Source: Citrobacter sp. Awk 4
GTDB taxonomy: Bacteria > Pseudomonadota > Gammaproteobacteria > Enterobacterales > Enterobacteriaceae
Assembly: GCF_028069725.1 (NCBI RefSeq)
Contig: NZ_JANEWG010000005.1
Location: 1-64,000, forward strand
DNA: 64,000 nucleotides
Reading direction: 5' to 3'
Positions 10,097 through 20,082 of this stretch are shown one piece after another. Made by a program: the position numbers and the translations under genes. The notes under the pieces are model-generated. The model had not been told where the DNA came from. It did not search any database and was given only the letters and a program-made list of their open reading frames with translations. The stretch's first letter is position 1; each line of letters begins with the position of its first letter.

Positions 10097-11383
10097 CTAG
10101 CTGCGTGTCATCATCAACTGACGTAACGCCGCGAAATCGGCGGGCAGATGATGAGAAAGCAGCGGCAGATCCGCGCGGTCCGCCAGCTCTTTTGGCAGAT
10201 CCAGCGTTTCGCCGAGAATCGCTTCTACGCTCTCCTTAAATTTTGCCGGATGCGCGGTCCCCAGGAACAAACCATACTCGCCAGGGTGCAGTTGATCACG
10301 CAACGCACGATAAGCCACCGCTGCGTGCGGTTCTGAGGTGTAACCCACCGCTTTTAACTCACGCATCGTTTCTTGCGTCGTCGCGTCGTCCACCGCCGCA
10401 TAACCCAGTTCGTTCAGACGCCAAATCTTACGACGGAACAACTCCTCTACACGCGGCCAGTTGTTCGGTTGACTGACATCCATGGCATTCGACAACGTCG
10501 CCTGCGTCGTCTTAGGCGCCCACTGCCCGTCATGCAGGAAGCGCGGTACCGTGTCATTCACGTTGGTTGCGGCGATAAAACGCTTCACCGGCAGACCGAG
10601 CGATTTCGCCAGCAGGCCGGCAGTCAGATCGCCGAAGTTACCGCTGGGAACAGAAACCACCAGTTGATTACGTGCCTCTTGCGGCAACTGTGCAACCGCT
10701 TCGAAGTAGTAACAAATCTGCGCTAACAGACGGCTAATGTTAATAGAGTTGGCCGAGTTCAGTCCCAGTGCCTGCTTCAGCGCTTCATCATCAAACGCCT
10801 GTTTCACCAGTGCCTGACAGGCATCAAAATCACCGTCGATCGCCACGGTTTCAATGTTGCCGCCAAGGGTACAGAACAGTTTTTCCTGCAATGGGCTGAT
10901 CTTACCGCGTGGGTAGAGAATAACGACACGCACGTTTTTCAGGCCATAGAAGGCGTGAGCCACTGCCGCACCGGTATCCCCGGAGGTCGCCGTCAGGATG
11001 GTGACCGGTTTATCGCCGCTGATATGCGTCAGCATCTGCGCCATAAAACGCCCGCCGAAGTCTTTAAATGCCAGGGTGGGTCCGTGAAACAGCTCCAGAC
11101 AGCCGACATCACTTTCTACCTGTGCCACCGGTGCCGGGAACGCAAACGCGGAGCGTACACGCTCTTCAAGGATCTCCTGCGGGATCTCATCGCCGATAAA
11201 TGCCGAGAGGATCTTAGCGCTGCGGACAACGAAGTCCTGGTTCAGCATCTCATCAATCTCGGTCAGGCTAAATTCCGGGAGTTCATGTGGAAAGAACAAT
11301 CCCTGATTTTTGCCCAGTCCCTGCGTGACGGCCTGCGCAAAGCTGACCTGCTCATTGTGATCTTTTAAATTGTAGAGTTTCAT
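10097..11383 (-). CDS. thrC: Threonine synthase
   Basis: PLP enzyme that converts O-phosphohomoserine to threonine, the last step of the pathway. The 428 residues match the family length. The PLP lysine is K107 in PTLAFKDFGG, and the block TSGDTGAAVAHAF follows near 150. It is the last gene of thrLABC, 3 bp after thrB. Confidence 0.98.
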   Translation of the reverse strand: MKLYNLKDHNEQVSFAQAVTQGLGKNQGLFFPHELPEFSLTEIDEMLNQDFVVRSAKILSAFIGDEIPQEILEERVRSAFAFPAPVAQVESDVGCLELFHGPTLAFKDFGGRFMAQMLTHISGDKPVTILTATSGDTGAAVAHAFYGLKNVRVVILYPRGKISPLQEKLFCTLGGNIETVAIDGDFDACQALVKQAFDDEALKQALGLNSANSINISRLLAQICYYFEAVAQLPQEARNQLVVSVPSGNFGDLTAGLLAKSLGLPVKRFIAATNVNDTVPRFLHDGQWAPKTTQATLSNAMDVSQPNNWPRVEELFRRKIWRLNELGYAAVDDATTQETMRELKAVGYTSEPHAAVAYRALRDQLHPGEYGLFLGTAHPAKFKESVEAILGETLDLPKELADRADLPLLSHHLPADFAALRQLMMTRS

Positions 11384-11386
11384 TGA

Positions 11387-12316
11387 TTATCCCAGTACTC
11401 GTGCGCCCGCCGTATCCAGACGGCAAATATGAACAAAGCCTTCCTGATTTTGCAGGTAGTGTTTAGTCAGCCAATCCGCTACGCGTTGAGCGGTATCCGG
11501 TTTATCACACAGCGCGAACAGCGTCGGTCCGGACCCGGAAATACCGCTGGCCAGCGCACCGATCTCCGCCACCGCCTGACGTGCCTGGCTAAACCCCGGC
11601 AGCAGACGCGCGCGATAAGGTTCAGCGATCACATCTTTCATCAGCTTTGCAGCCAGCTGCGGCTGACGGGAATAACAGGCATGAATAAATCCAGCCAGGT
11701 GTCGTCCGTGGGCAATGCAATCCTGACGACGGTACTGCGCGGGTAAGATCGCACGGGCTTCCGCCGTGGACACTTTGATCCCCGGATAGGCAAGTACCCA
11801 TAGCCACTCATCAAAGCCTGGCACCTGTTGGCTAATGATGCCGTTTTCTTCAATCATCAACTGCATGCCGCCCAGAAAACAGGGCGCGACATTATCGTAA
11901 TGAATGCTGCCGGAGATACGTCCTTCCAGCTCCCCCATAATGGCCAGCAGTCGCGTATCGTTCAGCGGTTTACCGCAGTGTTCGTTCATCGCCACCAGCG
12001 CAGCAACGACGGAACAGGCGCTGGAACCTAGCCCGGAACCTATCGGCATGTTCTTTTCCAGCGTCATCGCCACCGGGATTTGCTTGCCAAGTTCCTGGCA
12101 AAAACGCTCCCAACACTGGTAGACAATATTTTCACGCGGCTCTGGCGGCAATTTGTCAGCAAAGTGCCCCCGATTTTCCAGACGAAAGCTGTCCGACGCT
12201 TCAACGGTGACCACATCTCCCAGCAGCGAACCATCAACGGGCGTCACGGCCGCCCCAAGGACATCAAACCCGACGCTCATATTGGCGCTGGAAGCCGGAG
12301 CATAAACTTTCACCAT
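11387..12316 (-). CDS. thrB: Homoserine kinase
   Basis: GHMP-family kinase that phosphorylates homoserine for threonine synthesis. The ATP-binding signature [15 protein letters not shown] is near residues 90-105, and [12 protein letters not shown] is near the C-terminus. At 309 residues it is one shorter than the E. coli enzyme. It lies 1 bp after the thrA stop, consistent with translational coupling. Confidence 0.98.
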   Translation of the reverse strand: MVKVYAPASSANMSVGFDVLGAAVTPVDGSLLGDVVTVEASDSFRLENRGHFADKLPPEPRENIVYQCWERFCQELGKQIPVAMTLEKNMPIGSGLGSSACSVVAALVAMNEHCGKPLNDTRLLAIMGELEGRISGSIHYDNVAPCFLGGMQLMIEENGIISQQVPGFDEWLWVLAYPGIKVSTAEARAILPAQYRRQDCIAHGRHLAGFIHACYSRQPQLAAKLMKDVIAEPYRARLLPGFSQARQAVAEIGALASGISGSGPTLFALCDKPDTAQRVADWLTKHYLQNQEGFVHICRLDTAGARVLG

Positions 12317-12317
12317 C

Positions 12318-14780
12318 TTAAACTCCTAACTTCCATGAGAGGGTACGCAGGAGATCGGCAAAGACCCCCGCCGCCGTGACGTCGTTGCCCGCACCGTAAC
12401 CACGCAATACCAGCGGCAGCGGTTGATAATAGTGGCTGTAGAACGCCAGCGCGTTTTCGCCGTTTTTCACTTTGAACAGAGGATCGTTGCCATCCACTTC
12501 GGCAATCTTCACGCGACAAACGCCGTCCTCTTCAATGTTGCCCACGTAGCGCAACACTTTGCCCTCATCACGGGCTTTCGCCACGCGTGCCGCAAAGACG
12601 TCATCAAGCTGCGGCAGATTCGTCATAAACGTCGCGACATCACCAGAGTCATCAAACCCTTCTGGTAACACCGGCTCGATCACAATATCGGAAAGCTCCA
12701 GCGCCCGCCCCGTTTCACGGGCGAGGATCAGTAGCTTGCGTGCAACATCCATCCCCGAGAGATCGTCGCGCGGATCGGGTTCGGTATAGCCCATCTCACG
12801 GGCCTGCGTGGTGGCCTGTGAGAGGCTCATCCCTTCATCCAGTTTACCGAAGATAAAAGAGAGTGAGCCGGAGAGAATACCGGAGAATTTTTGCAGCTCG
12901 TCGCCCGCGTTAAGCAGGTTTTGCAGGTTTTCAATCACCGGCAGACCCGCGCCAACGTTGGTGTCATATAAAAATTTGCGCCGCGATTTTTCTGCGGCAT
13001 AACGCAGTTGATGGTAGTAATCCATCGACGAGGTGTTCGCTTTCTTGTTTGGCGTCACCACATGGAAACCTTCGCGCAGGAAGTCGGCGTATTGATCCGC
13101 AACGGCCTGGCTGGAGGTGCAATCCACAATGACTGGGTTGAGCAGGTGATATTCCTTCACCAGGCGAATTAAACGGCCTAAGTTGAAGGGTTCTTTCGCT
13201 TCCGCCAGTTCCGCCTGCCAGTTTTCCAGATTCAACCCATGCACGTTGGTCAGCAGCGCCTTTGAGTTCGCCACACCGCAAACGCGCAGATCGATATGTT
13301 TATTCTTCAGCCAGCTCTGCTGGCGTTTGAGCTGTTCCAGTAACGCGCCGCCGACGCCGCCCACACCGATGACAAACACTTCAATGACCTGATCGGTATT
13401 GAACAGCATCTGGTGTGTTACGCGGACACCGGTGGTTGCATCGTCATTGTTGACCACGACAGAAATAGAGCGCTCGGAAGAGCCTTGCGCAATAGCGACA
13501 ATATTGATGTTGGCGCGCGCCAGTGCAGCGAAGAATTTTGCCGAAATGCCACGCAGCGTACGCATGCCATCTCCCACCACAGAGATGATGGCCAGATGGT
13601 CAGTCACCGCCAACGGCTCCAGCAAACCTTCTTTCAGCTCCAGGTAGAACTCATCCTGCATCGCACGTTGAGCTCGCGCACTGTCACCCTGCGGCACACA
13701 GAAACTGATGCTGTACTCAGAAGAGGACTGCGTGATCAGGACGACCGAAATACCGGCGCGAGACATGGCGGCAAACACGCGCGCCGCCATTCCCACCATC
13801 CCCTTCATCCCCGGACCGGAAACACTGAACATCGCCATGTTGTTAAGATTCGAGATCCCTTTCACCGGCAGATTGTCATCATCGCAACTGGCGCCAATCA
13901 GCGTACCGGGCGCTTGCGGGTTTCCGGTATTTTTAATCAGGCATGGGATCTGGAACTGAGCAATGGGGGTAATCGTGCGAGGGTGGAGAACTTTGGCGCC
14001 GAAGTAGGAGAGCTCCATGGCTTCCTGATAAGACATCGATTTCAGCAACCTGGCATCCGGAACCTGGCGAGGATCGCAGGTATACACGCCATCAACGTCA
14101 GTCCAAATTTCACAACAATCCGCACGTAAACAGGCAGCCAGAACGGCAGCCGAATAGTCAGAGCCGTTACGCCCCAGCACGACCAGCTCACCTTTATCAT
14201 TCCCGGCGGTAAAACCGGCCATCAGCACCATATGGTCTGCGGGGATACGTCCGGCAGCAATACGACGCGTGGATTCAGCGATATCGACGGTAGACTCGAG
14301 GTAATGCCCAACCGCCAGTAACTTCTCAACCGGATCAATGACTGTTACGCCGTGGCCACGTGCTTCCAGCAAGCCTGCCATAATGGCGATCGACATTTTT
14401 TCACCACGGCAGATGAGCGCGGCATTGATGCTGTCCGGGCACTGCCCTAGCAGGCTGATGCCATGCAGCACATGTTTGATCTGCGCAAGCTCTTGTTCGA
14501 CAAAGGCTTTCAATTGCGTCAACGGAAAGTCCGGCTGCGCGGCAGCGAGTCCCGTCAGAAGTTCGGAAAAGATGCGTTCGGCATCGCTGATATTGGGTAA
14601 AGCATCCTGACCTCCGATGGTTTTTTCAATCATCGCCACCAGATGGTTAGTAATTTTCGCAGGGGCAGAAAGCACGGTTGCGACCTGCCCCTGCCTGGCA
14701 TTGCTTTCCAGAATATCGGCAACTCGCAGAAAGCGTTCTGCATTTGCCACTGATGTACCACCGAACTTCAACACTCGCAT
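12318..14780 (-). CDS. thrA: Bifunctional aspartokinase I / homoserine dehydrogenase I
   Basis: Fused enzyme that phosphorylates aspartate and reduces aspartate semialdehyde to homoserine, feedback-inhibited by threonine. The start at 14780 ([18 protein letters not shown]) gives the standard 820 residues. The aspartokinase domain covers about 1-300, paired ACT-like regulatory domains about 310-460, and a dehydrogenase domain starts with the NAD(P) motif [13 protein letters not shown] near 470. A longer in-frame ORF to 14822 runs into the attenuator and is not the real start. Confidence 0.98.
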   Translation of the reverse strand: MRVLKFGGTSVANAERFLRVADILESNARQGQVATVLSAPAKITNHLVAMIEKTIGGQDALPNISDAERIFSELLTGLAAAQPDFPLTQLKAFVEQELAQIKHVLHGISLLGQCPDSINAALICRGEKMSIAIMAGLLEARGHGVTVIDPVEKLLAVGHYLESTVDIAESTRRIAAGRIPADHMVLMAGFTAGNDKGELVVLGRNGSDYSAAVLAACLRADCCEIWTDVDGVYTCDPRQVPDARLLKSMSYQEAMELSYFGAKVLHPRTITPIAQFQIPCLIKNTGNPQAPGTLIGASCDDDNLPVKGISNLNNMAMFSVSGPGMKGMVGMAARVFAAMSRAGISVVLITQSSSEYSISFCVPQGDSARAQRAMQDEFYLELKEGLLEPLAVTDHLAIISVVGDGMRTLRGISAKFFAALARANINIVAIAQGSSERSISVVVNNDDATTGVRVTHQMLFNTDQVIEVFVIGVGGVGGALLEQLKRQQSWLKNKHIDLRVCGVANSKALLTNVHGLNLENWQAELAEAKEPFNLGRLIRLVKEYHLLNPVIVDCTSSQAVADQYADFLREGFHVVTPNKKANTSSMDYYHQLRYAAEKSRRKFLYDTNVGAGLPVIENLQNLLNAGDELQKFSGILSGSLSFIFGKLDEGMSLSQATTQAREMGYTEPDPRDDLSGMDVARKLLILARETGRALELSDIVIEPVLPEGFDDSGDVATFMTNLPQLDDVFAARVAKARDEGKVLRYVGNIEEDGVCRVKIAEVDGNDPLFKVKNGENALAFYSHYYQPLPLVLRGYGAGNDVTAAGVFADLLRTLSWKLGV

Positions 14781-14806
14781 TGTTGTTACCTCGTTACCTT
14801 TGGTCG

Positions 14807-14843
14807 AAAAAAAAGCCCGCACTGTTTAGGTGCGGGCTTTTTT
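14807..14843 (-). promoter_or_regulatory. thr operon attenuator (terminator hairpin)
   Basis: The perfect stem GCCCGCAC / GTGCGGGC at 14815-14822 and 14830-14837 is followed on the minus strand by eight T. It lies between thrL and thrA, and the end of the leader peptide region can pair with it as an antiterminator. Transcription stops here when threonyl- and isoleucyl-tRNA are plentiful. Confidence 0.93.
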
Positions 14844-14861
14844 CTGTGTTTCCTGTACGCG

Positions 14862-14927
14862 TCAGCCCGCACCGTTACCTGTGGTAATGGTGATGGTTGT
14901 GGTCATAATGGTGCTGATGCGTTTCAT
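14862..14927 (-). CDS. thrL: thr operon leader peptide
   Basis: A 21-residue leader starting MKRISTIMTTT and ending ITTGNGAG, stop at 14862. It holds seven threonine and four isoleucine codons in a cluster, the sensor for attenuation of thrABC by ribosome stalling. Compared with the E. coli peptide as I recall it (MKRISTTITTT), a Thr-Ile step reads Ile-Met here, so one regulatory threonine codon is lost. Too short for routine ORF calling, but position, sequence and hairpin make it secure. Confidence 0.95.
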   Translation of the reverse strand: MKRISTIMTTTITITTGNGAG

Positions 14928-14954
14928 GGATGTTGTGTTCTCTGTAATTTTTAT

Positions 14955-15000
14955 CTGTCTGTGCTGTCTGTCTATATTGGTTAAAGTATCTGATGACTTA
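14955..15000 (-). promoter_or_regulatory. thr operon promoter region
   Basis: On the minus strand the stretch TTGACTTAAGTCATCAG, then ATACTTTAACC, then AATATAGACAG is nearly identical to the E. coli thr promoter. I do not fix the -35 hexamer, because two spacings are possible with the -10 TATAGA. Confidence 0.7.
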
Positions 15001-15140
15001 AGTCAATAAATTTTTAATTTGGTAACACTTCGAAACTTGTTCATGTGCTGCTGCCTGCGTCTTTACTTTCAACCAATACAGAGGGGAAACCCCACTTGAA
15101 ACCAGAATAAAAACCCATCAAACACCATTCGCTAGAGATT

Positions 15141-15827
15141 TTATTTTGTTATATTTTTCTCAATATCATGCAGCAAACGGTGCAACATTGCGGTGTCCCG
15201 CTGCCCTAACATGCCAATGCGTTGCTGTAACCAATCTGCCAGTTTGATGTCATCAGCCACATCCAGAGAACCCAATAACCTTACAATTCGTGCGCGTAAT
15301 GCCTGCAACTGAAACTCATCAGATGTTTCAGTCTCTTTTATGGATTGTTGCATTAAACCTGCTAATTGATAGCAGTAGACCATCACCGCCTGGCCTAAAT
15401 TGAGCGAAGGGTAATCAGCCACCATCGGAACCCCCGTCAGCACATCCGCCAGCGCCAATTCTTCATTTGTCAGCCCGGAATCTTCGCGTCCAAAAACCAA
15501 CGCGGCGTGATTCATCCAGCCAGACTTTTCCTGCAACAGGGGCACCAGTTCTGCCGGCGTTGCATAGTAATGAAATTTCGCGCGGCTGCGGGCGGTCGTC
15601 GCGACGGTAAATTCAACGTCGTGCAGAGCCTCTGCCAGGGTAGGAAAAACACTAACATTATCAATAATATCACCTGAACCATGCGCGACCCAGCGCGTAG
15701 CGGGTTCAAGGTGGGCCTGGCTGTCGACGATACGTAAATCGGTAAACCCCATCGTCTTCATGGCGCGTGCCGCCGCACCAATATTTTCCGCTCTGGCCGG
15801 TGCGACCAGGATGATTGTTAAACGCAT
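15141..15827 (-). CDS. yjtD: TrmH-family RNA 2'-O-methyltransferase YjtD (LasT)
   Basis: A 228-residue SPOUT-class methyltransferase, related to TrmJ. The N-terminal IILVAPARAENIGAAARAMKTMG, the central LVFGREDSGLTNEEL and the C-terminal YPSLNLGQAVMVYCYQL form the trefoil-knot SAM site. The RNA target of this subgroup is not established in the sequence. It lies upstream of the thr operon on the same strand, as in E. coli. Confidence 0.9.
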   Translation of the reverse strand: MRLTIILVAPARAENIGAAARAMKTMGFTDLRIVDSQAHLEPATRWVAHGSGDIIDNVSVFPTLAEALHDVEFTVATTARSRAKFHYYATPAELVPLLQEKSGWMNHAALVFGREDSGLTNEELALADVLTGVPMVADYPSLNLGQAVMVYCYQLAGLMQQSIKETETSDEFQLQALRARIVRLLGSLDVADDIKLADWLQQRIGMLGQRDTAMLHRLLHDIEKNITK

Positions 15828-16462
15828 TTATGAGACTCTTTTTGACTGGCCTGCGGGGAATAATGTGATGCATATCATCATATTACGCGGCGCGAATTTA
15901 CAAATTTTTAACGAAAATCACTGAATCAGCATTTCACATTCAGTAAAAGACGCTAAACTGTTTCTTGTGTTTACTAACGATTATTATGTTAATAAAAGTT
16001 GCATATCCTTCTGTTTATTTAGGATAAATTAATTTAAAATGAAGCGCATCCATTGGATTCATTACATTTATTAGTTAGGTCGCGCAACTAGTTGGATTGC
16101 TGCAATTTTGTGATGAAAGCTAGCATTTAGATACGATGATTTCATCAAACTGTTAACGTGCTACAATTGAACTTGATATATGTCAACGAAGCGTAGTTTT
16201 ATTGGGTGTCCGGTATCACTTAGCCTGTTATGTTGCTGTTAAAATGGTTAGGATGACAGCCGTTTTTGACACTGTCGGGTCCAGAGGGAAAGTACCCAGA
16301 CCAAGCTAATGATGTTGTTGACGTTGATGGAAAGTGCATCAAGAACGCAATTACGTACTTTAGTCATGTTACGCCGATCATGTTAATTTGCGACATGCAT
16401 CAGGCAGGTCAGGGACTTTTGTACTTCCTGTTTCGATTTAGTTGGCAATTTAGGTAGCAAAC
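15828..16462. other. arcA upstream region
   Basis: A 635-bp region between the divergent yjtD and arcA. It is A/T-rich at 15950-16150 and probably carries several arcA promoters and a long arcA leader. The only small ORF I can support by homology is yjjY on the minus strand. A plus-strand frame at 16266-16457 overlaps it and shows no recognisable product. Confidence 0.6.
16248..16367 (-). CDS. yjjY: Small protein YjjY, frame-shifted form
   Basis: A 39-codon ORF antisense to the arcA leader. Its first 23 residues (MTKVRNCVLDALSINVNN, then IISLV) match the E. coli YjjY N-terminus as I recall it. After that the frame differs. Reading one base over gives GTFPLDPTVSKTAV and on to a stop at 16228, which resembles the E. 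coli C-terminal half. So a one-base deletion appears to have changed the frame while the DNA stayed conserved. Either yjjY is not a real protein gene here, or the site is a sequencing error. Confidence 0.5.
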   Translation of the reverse strand: MTKVRNCVLDALSINVNNIISLVWVLSLWTRQCQKRLSS

Positions 16463-17179
16463 ATGCAGACCCCGCACATTCTTATCGTTGAAGACGAGTT
16501 GGTAACACGCAACACGTTAAAAAGTATTTTCGAAGCGGAAGGCTATGATGTATTCGAAGCGACAGATGGCGCGGAAATGCATCAGATCCTCTCTGAATAT
16601 GACATCAACCTGGTGATTATGGATATCAATTTGCCAGGGAAAAACGGCCTTCTGTTAGCTCGTGAACTACGTGAACAGGCTAACGTTGCGTTGATGTTCC
16701 TGACAGGCCGCGATAACGAAGTCGATAAAATCCTCGGCCTCGAAATCGGTGCGGACGACTACATCACCAAACCGTTTAACCCACGCGAACTGACCATCCG
16801 CGCGCGTAACCTGCTGTCTCGTACCATGAACCTGGGTACCGTCAGCGAAGAGCGCCGTAGCGTTGAAAGCTACAAATTCAATGGTTGGGAACTCGATATC
16901 AACAGCCGTTCTTTGATTGGTCCGGATGGCGAGCAGTATAAACTGCCACGCAGCGAATTCCGCGCCATGCTTCACTTCTGTGAGAACCCGGGTAAGATCC
17001 AGTCTCGTGCAGAACTGCTGAAGAAAATGACCGGTCGCGAGCTGAAGCCGCATGACCGTACTGTTGACGTGACCATCCGTCGTATTCGTAAACATTTCGA
17101 ATCAACGCCGGATACGCCGGAAATTATCGCCACTATCCACGGCGAAGGCTACCGTTTCTGCGGCGACCTGCAGGATTAA
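16463..17179 (+). CDS. arcA: Aerobic respiration response regulator ArcA
   Basis: OmpR-type response regulator that, when phosphorylated by ArcB under low oxygen, represses respiratory and TCA genes. The receiver domain has the acidic pair E10-D11, phosphoacceptor D54 ([10 protein letters not shown]) and K103 (DDYITKPF). The C-terminal winged helix ends with [10 protein letters not shown] and [10 protein letters not shown]. Length is 238, as in E. coli. It is transcribed alone behind a long leader. Confidence 0.98.
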   Translation: MQTPHILIVEDELVTRNTLKSIFEAEGYDVFEATDGAEMHQILSEYDINLVIMDINLPGKNGLLLARELREQANVALMFLTGRDNEVDKILGLEIGADDYITKPFNPRELTIRARNLLSRTMNLGTVSEERRSVESYKFNGWELDINSRSLIGPDGEQYKLPRSEFRAMLHFCENPGKIQSRAELLKKMTGRELKPHDRTVDVTIRRIRKHFESTPDTPEIIATIHGEGYRFCGDLQD

Positions 17180-17198
17180 TCCTGACACTTCCGGTATG

Positions 17199-17225
17199 AA
17201 AAACGGCGCTCCTGGCGCCGTTTTT
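17199..17225. terminator. Bidirectional terminator between arcA and creD
   Basis: Stem CGGCGC / GCGCCG with a 5-nt loop is flanked by AAAAA on the left and TTTTT on the right, so it can terminate both arcA (+) and creD (-). Confidence 0.85.
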
Positions 17226-17240
17226 CATTTCTCACCAGCA

Positions 17241-18599
17241 CTATTTCCAGATACGCAATTCATCTTCGTGGGCAGGTTTGGATTCATTCGTCTTCGGACG
17301 TGAAAGCGAATACCAGTCAAAATGACGCGTCAGGAACATCACCCCGCTTAACGCCAACAGGAGTCCGCCGGTTCCCAGCAGCAACGCGCTGTCTGCGGAG
17401 TTCAACAGTACCCACATCACCCCATCCAGCGCCAATAACGCCAGGGTAAACAACACACTATTACGCCACCCTTTCAGCACAGCCTGTAAATAAACACCGT
17501 TCATCAACGCGCCCACCAGACTCGCAGCGCCCCATGCCGCCGTAAAACCGATATGTTCAGACAGCGCCAGCAATAATAGGTAAAACATGACCAGTGACAT
17601 CCCGACCAGCAGATATTGCATAGGATGCAGGCGTTGCGCCGTCAGGGTTTCAAAGATAAAAAAGGCCATGAACGTCAGCGCAATCAGCAAAATGGCATAC
17701 TTTGTCGCCCTGTCGGTTAATTGATACTGATCGGCGGGTGTGGTGACGGCGACACTGAACGACGGCAGGCTGTACCAGCCTATTTTTTCAGTCTCTCCTG
17801 CCTCAGGAAACTGTTCACCGAGGTTATTGGCAAACCAGCTACTCTGCCATTTAGCCTGAAACCCAGACTCGCTCAGCTCACGGTTGGTTGGTAAGAAATC
17901 GCCAAGGAAGCTGGGATGGGGCCAGTTGCTGACCAGCGTCATTTCGCTATTTCGCCCAACCGGCACCACTGAAAAACTCCCGGTTCCACTTAGGTTTAGC
18001 GAAAACGCCAGACTCAGATTCGTCTTTGCCCATTGTGCATTCGGCAGTGGAATATGAATACCTTGCCCCCCTCCTGCAAGCCCGGTACCGGGTTCAACTG
18101 CCAGCGTAGTGCCATTCACCTGCGGTGCATTTACCACACCGATCCCCCGGGCATCGCCTACGCCCACAACAATAAACGGTTTTCCGAGGGTGATATTCGG
18201 CCTCTCTAATTCGCTCAGGCGAGTAGCATCAAACTCCGCCTTCATCGACAAATCGCTATGCCAGACCTGAGCGTCATAAATACCGATGTTGCGGGACTCA
18301 ACGTTCTGATTTCCCTCCACCATCAAAGATTCCGGCAACCAGAAATGGATGTAGCTGCGCTTGTGCTGAACTTCTTTCTCATTTTCCAGGACGGTATACA
18401 GCTCTGTCACGGGAACGGCAATCAGCGGGCCAACCACTTTTTGCGGCCCACTGGTACTTTGACGAATCGCATCCTCGACGGTACTGCGGTAGTCCGCTCG
18501 CTCCACAATGATCTCTCTGACCATTATCAACGGAATCAACAGCAGTAATATCGCGCCACTTAACGTGACCATTTTCCAGAACAGGGGGGATTTAAACAT
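17241..18599 (-). CDS. creD: Inner membrane protein CreD
   Basis: A 452-residue membrane protein of the CreD family, strongly induced by CreB; loss or gain affects colicin E2 tolerance and beta-lactam response in relatives. One N-terminal membrane segment is followed by a large periplasmic part (about 45-300) and then about six membrane segments. The start at 18599 (MFKSPLFWKM) has an AAGGAG site 8 nt upstream, better than the in-frame codon at 18617. A cre-tag lies just upstream. Confidence 0.94.
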   Translation of the reverse strand: MFKSPLFWKMVTLSGAILLLLIPLIMVREIIVERADYRSTVEDAIRQSTSGPQKVVGPLIAVPVTELYTVLENEKEVQHKRSYIHFWLPESLMVEGNQNVESRNIGIYDAQVWHSDLSMKAEFDATRLSELERPNITLGKPFIVVGVGDARGIGVVNAPQVNGTTLAVEPGTGLAGGGQGIHIPLPNAQWAKTNLSLAFSLNLSGTGSFSVVPVGRNSEMTLVSNWPHPSFLGDFLPTNRELSESGFQAKWQSSWFANNLGEQFPEAGETEKIGWYSLPSFSVAVTTPADQYQLTDRATKYAILLIALTFMAFFIFETLTAQRLHPMQYLLVGMSLVMFYLLLLALSEHIGFTAAWGAASLVGALMNGVYLQAVLKGWRNSVLFTLALLALDGVMWVLLNSADSALLLGTGGLLLALSGVMFLTRHFDWYSLSRPKTNESKPAHEDELRIWK

Positions 18600-18657
18600 A
18601 GCCTTTCTCCTTTGCAATGACTGCAGAGTAGAACGGCTATGTGGGGAGAATTTGAAG

Positions 18658-20082
18658 TTATGTGAAGTGACGGTGAAGTGTCAGCGATGCCTGAACACCA
18701 CCTTCCGGACGGTTCTTCAATGCAACCTCTCCTTTGAGTAAACGGGCCACTTCGCTTACGAACGCCAGTCCCAGACCGCTGCTCTTGTGCCCATTCTCAC
18801 GCGGTAATGAGTAGAAACGTTCAAAAATACGCGGGAGCGCAAAATCAGGAATTCCGCTGCCGGTATCGCAAATCAAGAGTGTGACAAATTCCGCATCGGC
18901 TTCCGCCTTCAGGATAATATCCCCCTGCAAAGGCGTAAAATCGATCGCGTTATCAAGCAGATTCCCCAGAGCCTGCTCCAGCAATGCCGGATCGGCTGAA
19001 ACCACATACGGCGAAGGGCTGATATACAGCGAGATATTTTTTGCGGCCAGTTGAATGCTGCGGGCCTCACTTACCTGAATAAACAGCGGGTCGACCGCCA
19101 CCGGCGTCAACGCGATATCCTGCCTGTTTTCAAGTCGCGCCTGGCGTAGCAGGGTCTCAACCAACACCTGCATGCGGGCGTTTTGCGTCAATATATTCCC
19201 GGTAAACCGCGCGACAACATCAGGAGGCGGTCCCTCCCGCAAGATCTCCGCAGCGCCACGAATCGCTGCCAGCGGGCTTTTCAATTCATGCGTTAATGCA
19301 TACACATACTGTTCAATGTAGTTTTTACCTTCCAGCTTCAGACGCATACTTTCCAGCGCCTGAGCCAGTTTACGCAGCTCACTGCTGCCCAGTTCTGGTA
19401 AGGCTACAGGTTGATTCTCCGTCACCGAATCGGCATAGCGCGCCAGCCTGGCAATCGAGCTGTTGATCCACCAGACCATCCCAACGCCAATCACTAATGC
19501 GATGCCCAGCAATACGGCGCTCGCCCATAATATTCGCCGTTCACTACGCTTAATGACCGGAGCCATCGCCGCATTGGGTTTACCTACGCTGAGTACGCCG
19601 ATGATATTGCCGCCATCGGTAATGGGTGCTGCGACATACATCACGGTGCTTTCCGGGTCATCAGGAATTTGCGGTGTGCTGCGCGCACCATACTGTCCGC
19701 GCAGCGTGAGCCACACATCATTCCAGCGCGAGTAGTCTTCGCCCACCGCTTTATTTGCGGAATCAAACAGTACCTTGCCCTGGGTATCGGTCATGTAGAC
19801 ATGGTATTCATTGCGCACTTTGTTAATACCGCTGATATTGGCGCGAAAGGGACGGTTCTGCAGATGGCTAAACGCCTGCGCCAGTCTGCCATGTGCAGGA
19901 TCGCCAGAGAGCACATCATCTCGCGCCAGCGCCGCCAGCAGCGTCGCGGTATCGATCAGCGTCCCTTCCGTTGCCCTGCGCACGCCTGGCTTTATCTCCT
20001 GCACAAATATCGACAGTACAAACCAGGCGGCGACGGCCACGATCAGAAAATAGCCGAGCAGCAATCGCATACCGATGCGCAT
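18658..20082 (-). CDS. creC: Sensor histidine kinase CreC
   Basis: Membrane sensor kinase that phosphorylates CreB in response to carbon source and fermentation state. The order is an N-terminal membrane helix, a periplasmic sensor region (about 30-180), a second helix near 185-207, a HAMP-like stretch, phospho-accepting H265 in YALTHELKSPLAA, and a HATPase domain with N-box LGNLLDNAIDFT. At 474 residues it is full length. The start overlaps the creB stop by one base (TGATG). Confidence 0.96.
   Translation of the reverse strand: MRIGMRLLLGYFLIVAVAAWFVLSIFVQEIKPGVRRATEGTLIDTATLLAALARDDVLSGDPAHGRLAQAFSHLQNRPFRANISGINKVRNEYHVYMTDTQGKVLFDSANKAVGEDYSRWNDVWLTLRGQYGARSTPQIPDDPESTVMYVAAPITDGGNIIGVLSVGKPNAAMAPVIKRSERRILWASAVLLGIALVIGVGMVWWINSSIARLARYADSVTENQPVALPELGSSELRKLAQALESMRLKLEGKNYIEQYVYALTHELKSPLAAIRGAAEILREGPPPDVVARFTGNILTQNARMQVLVETLLRQARLENRQDIALTPVAVDPLFIQVSEARSIQLAAKNISLYISPSPYVVSADPALLEQALGNLLDNAIDFTPLQGDIILKAEADAEFVTLLICDTGSGIPDFALPRIFERFYSLPRENGHKSSGLGLAFVSEVARLLKGEVALKNRPEGGVQASLTLHRHFT
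18662..18677 (-). promoter_or_regulatory. cre-tag (CreB binding site) for creD
   Basis: On the minus strand this reads TTCAC, six bases, TTCAC, a perfect match to the CreB box TTCACnnnnnnTTCAC. It lies inside the last codons of creC, about 65-80 bp upstream of the creD start, so it can drive creD separately from creABC. Confidence 0.85.

Noticed and set aside
16266..16457. A 63-codon plus-strand ORF just before arcA
   Set aside because: Ends 5 bp before arcA but lacks a ribosome site and overlaps the conserved yjjY/leader DNA; no supporting pattern.
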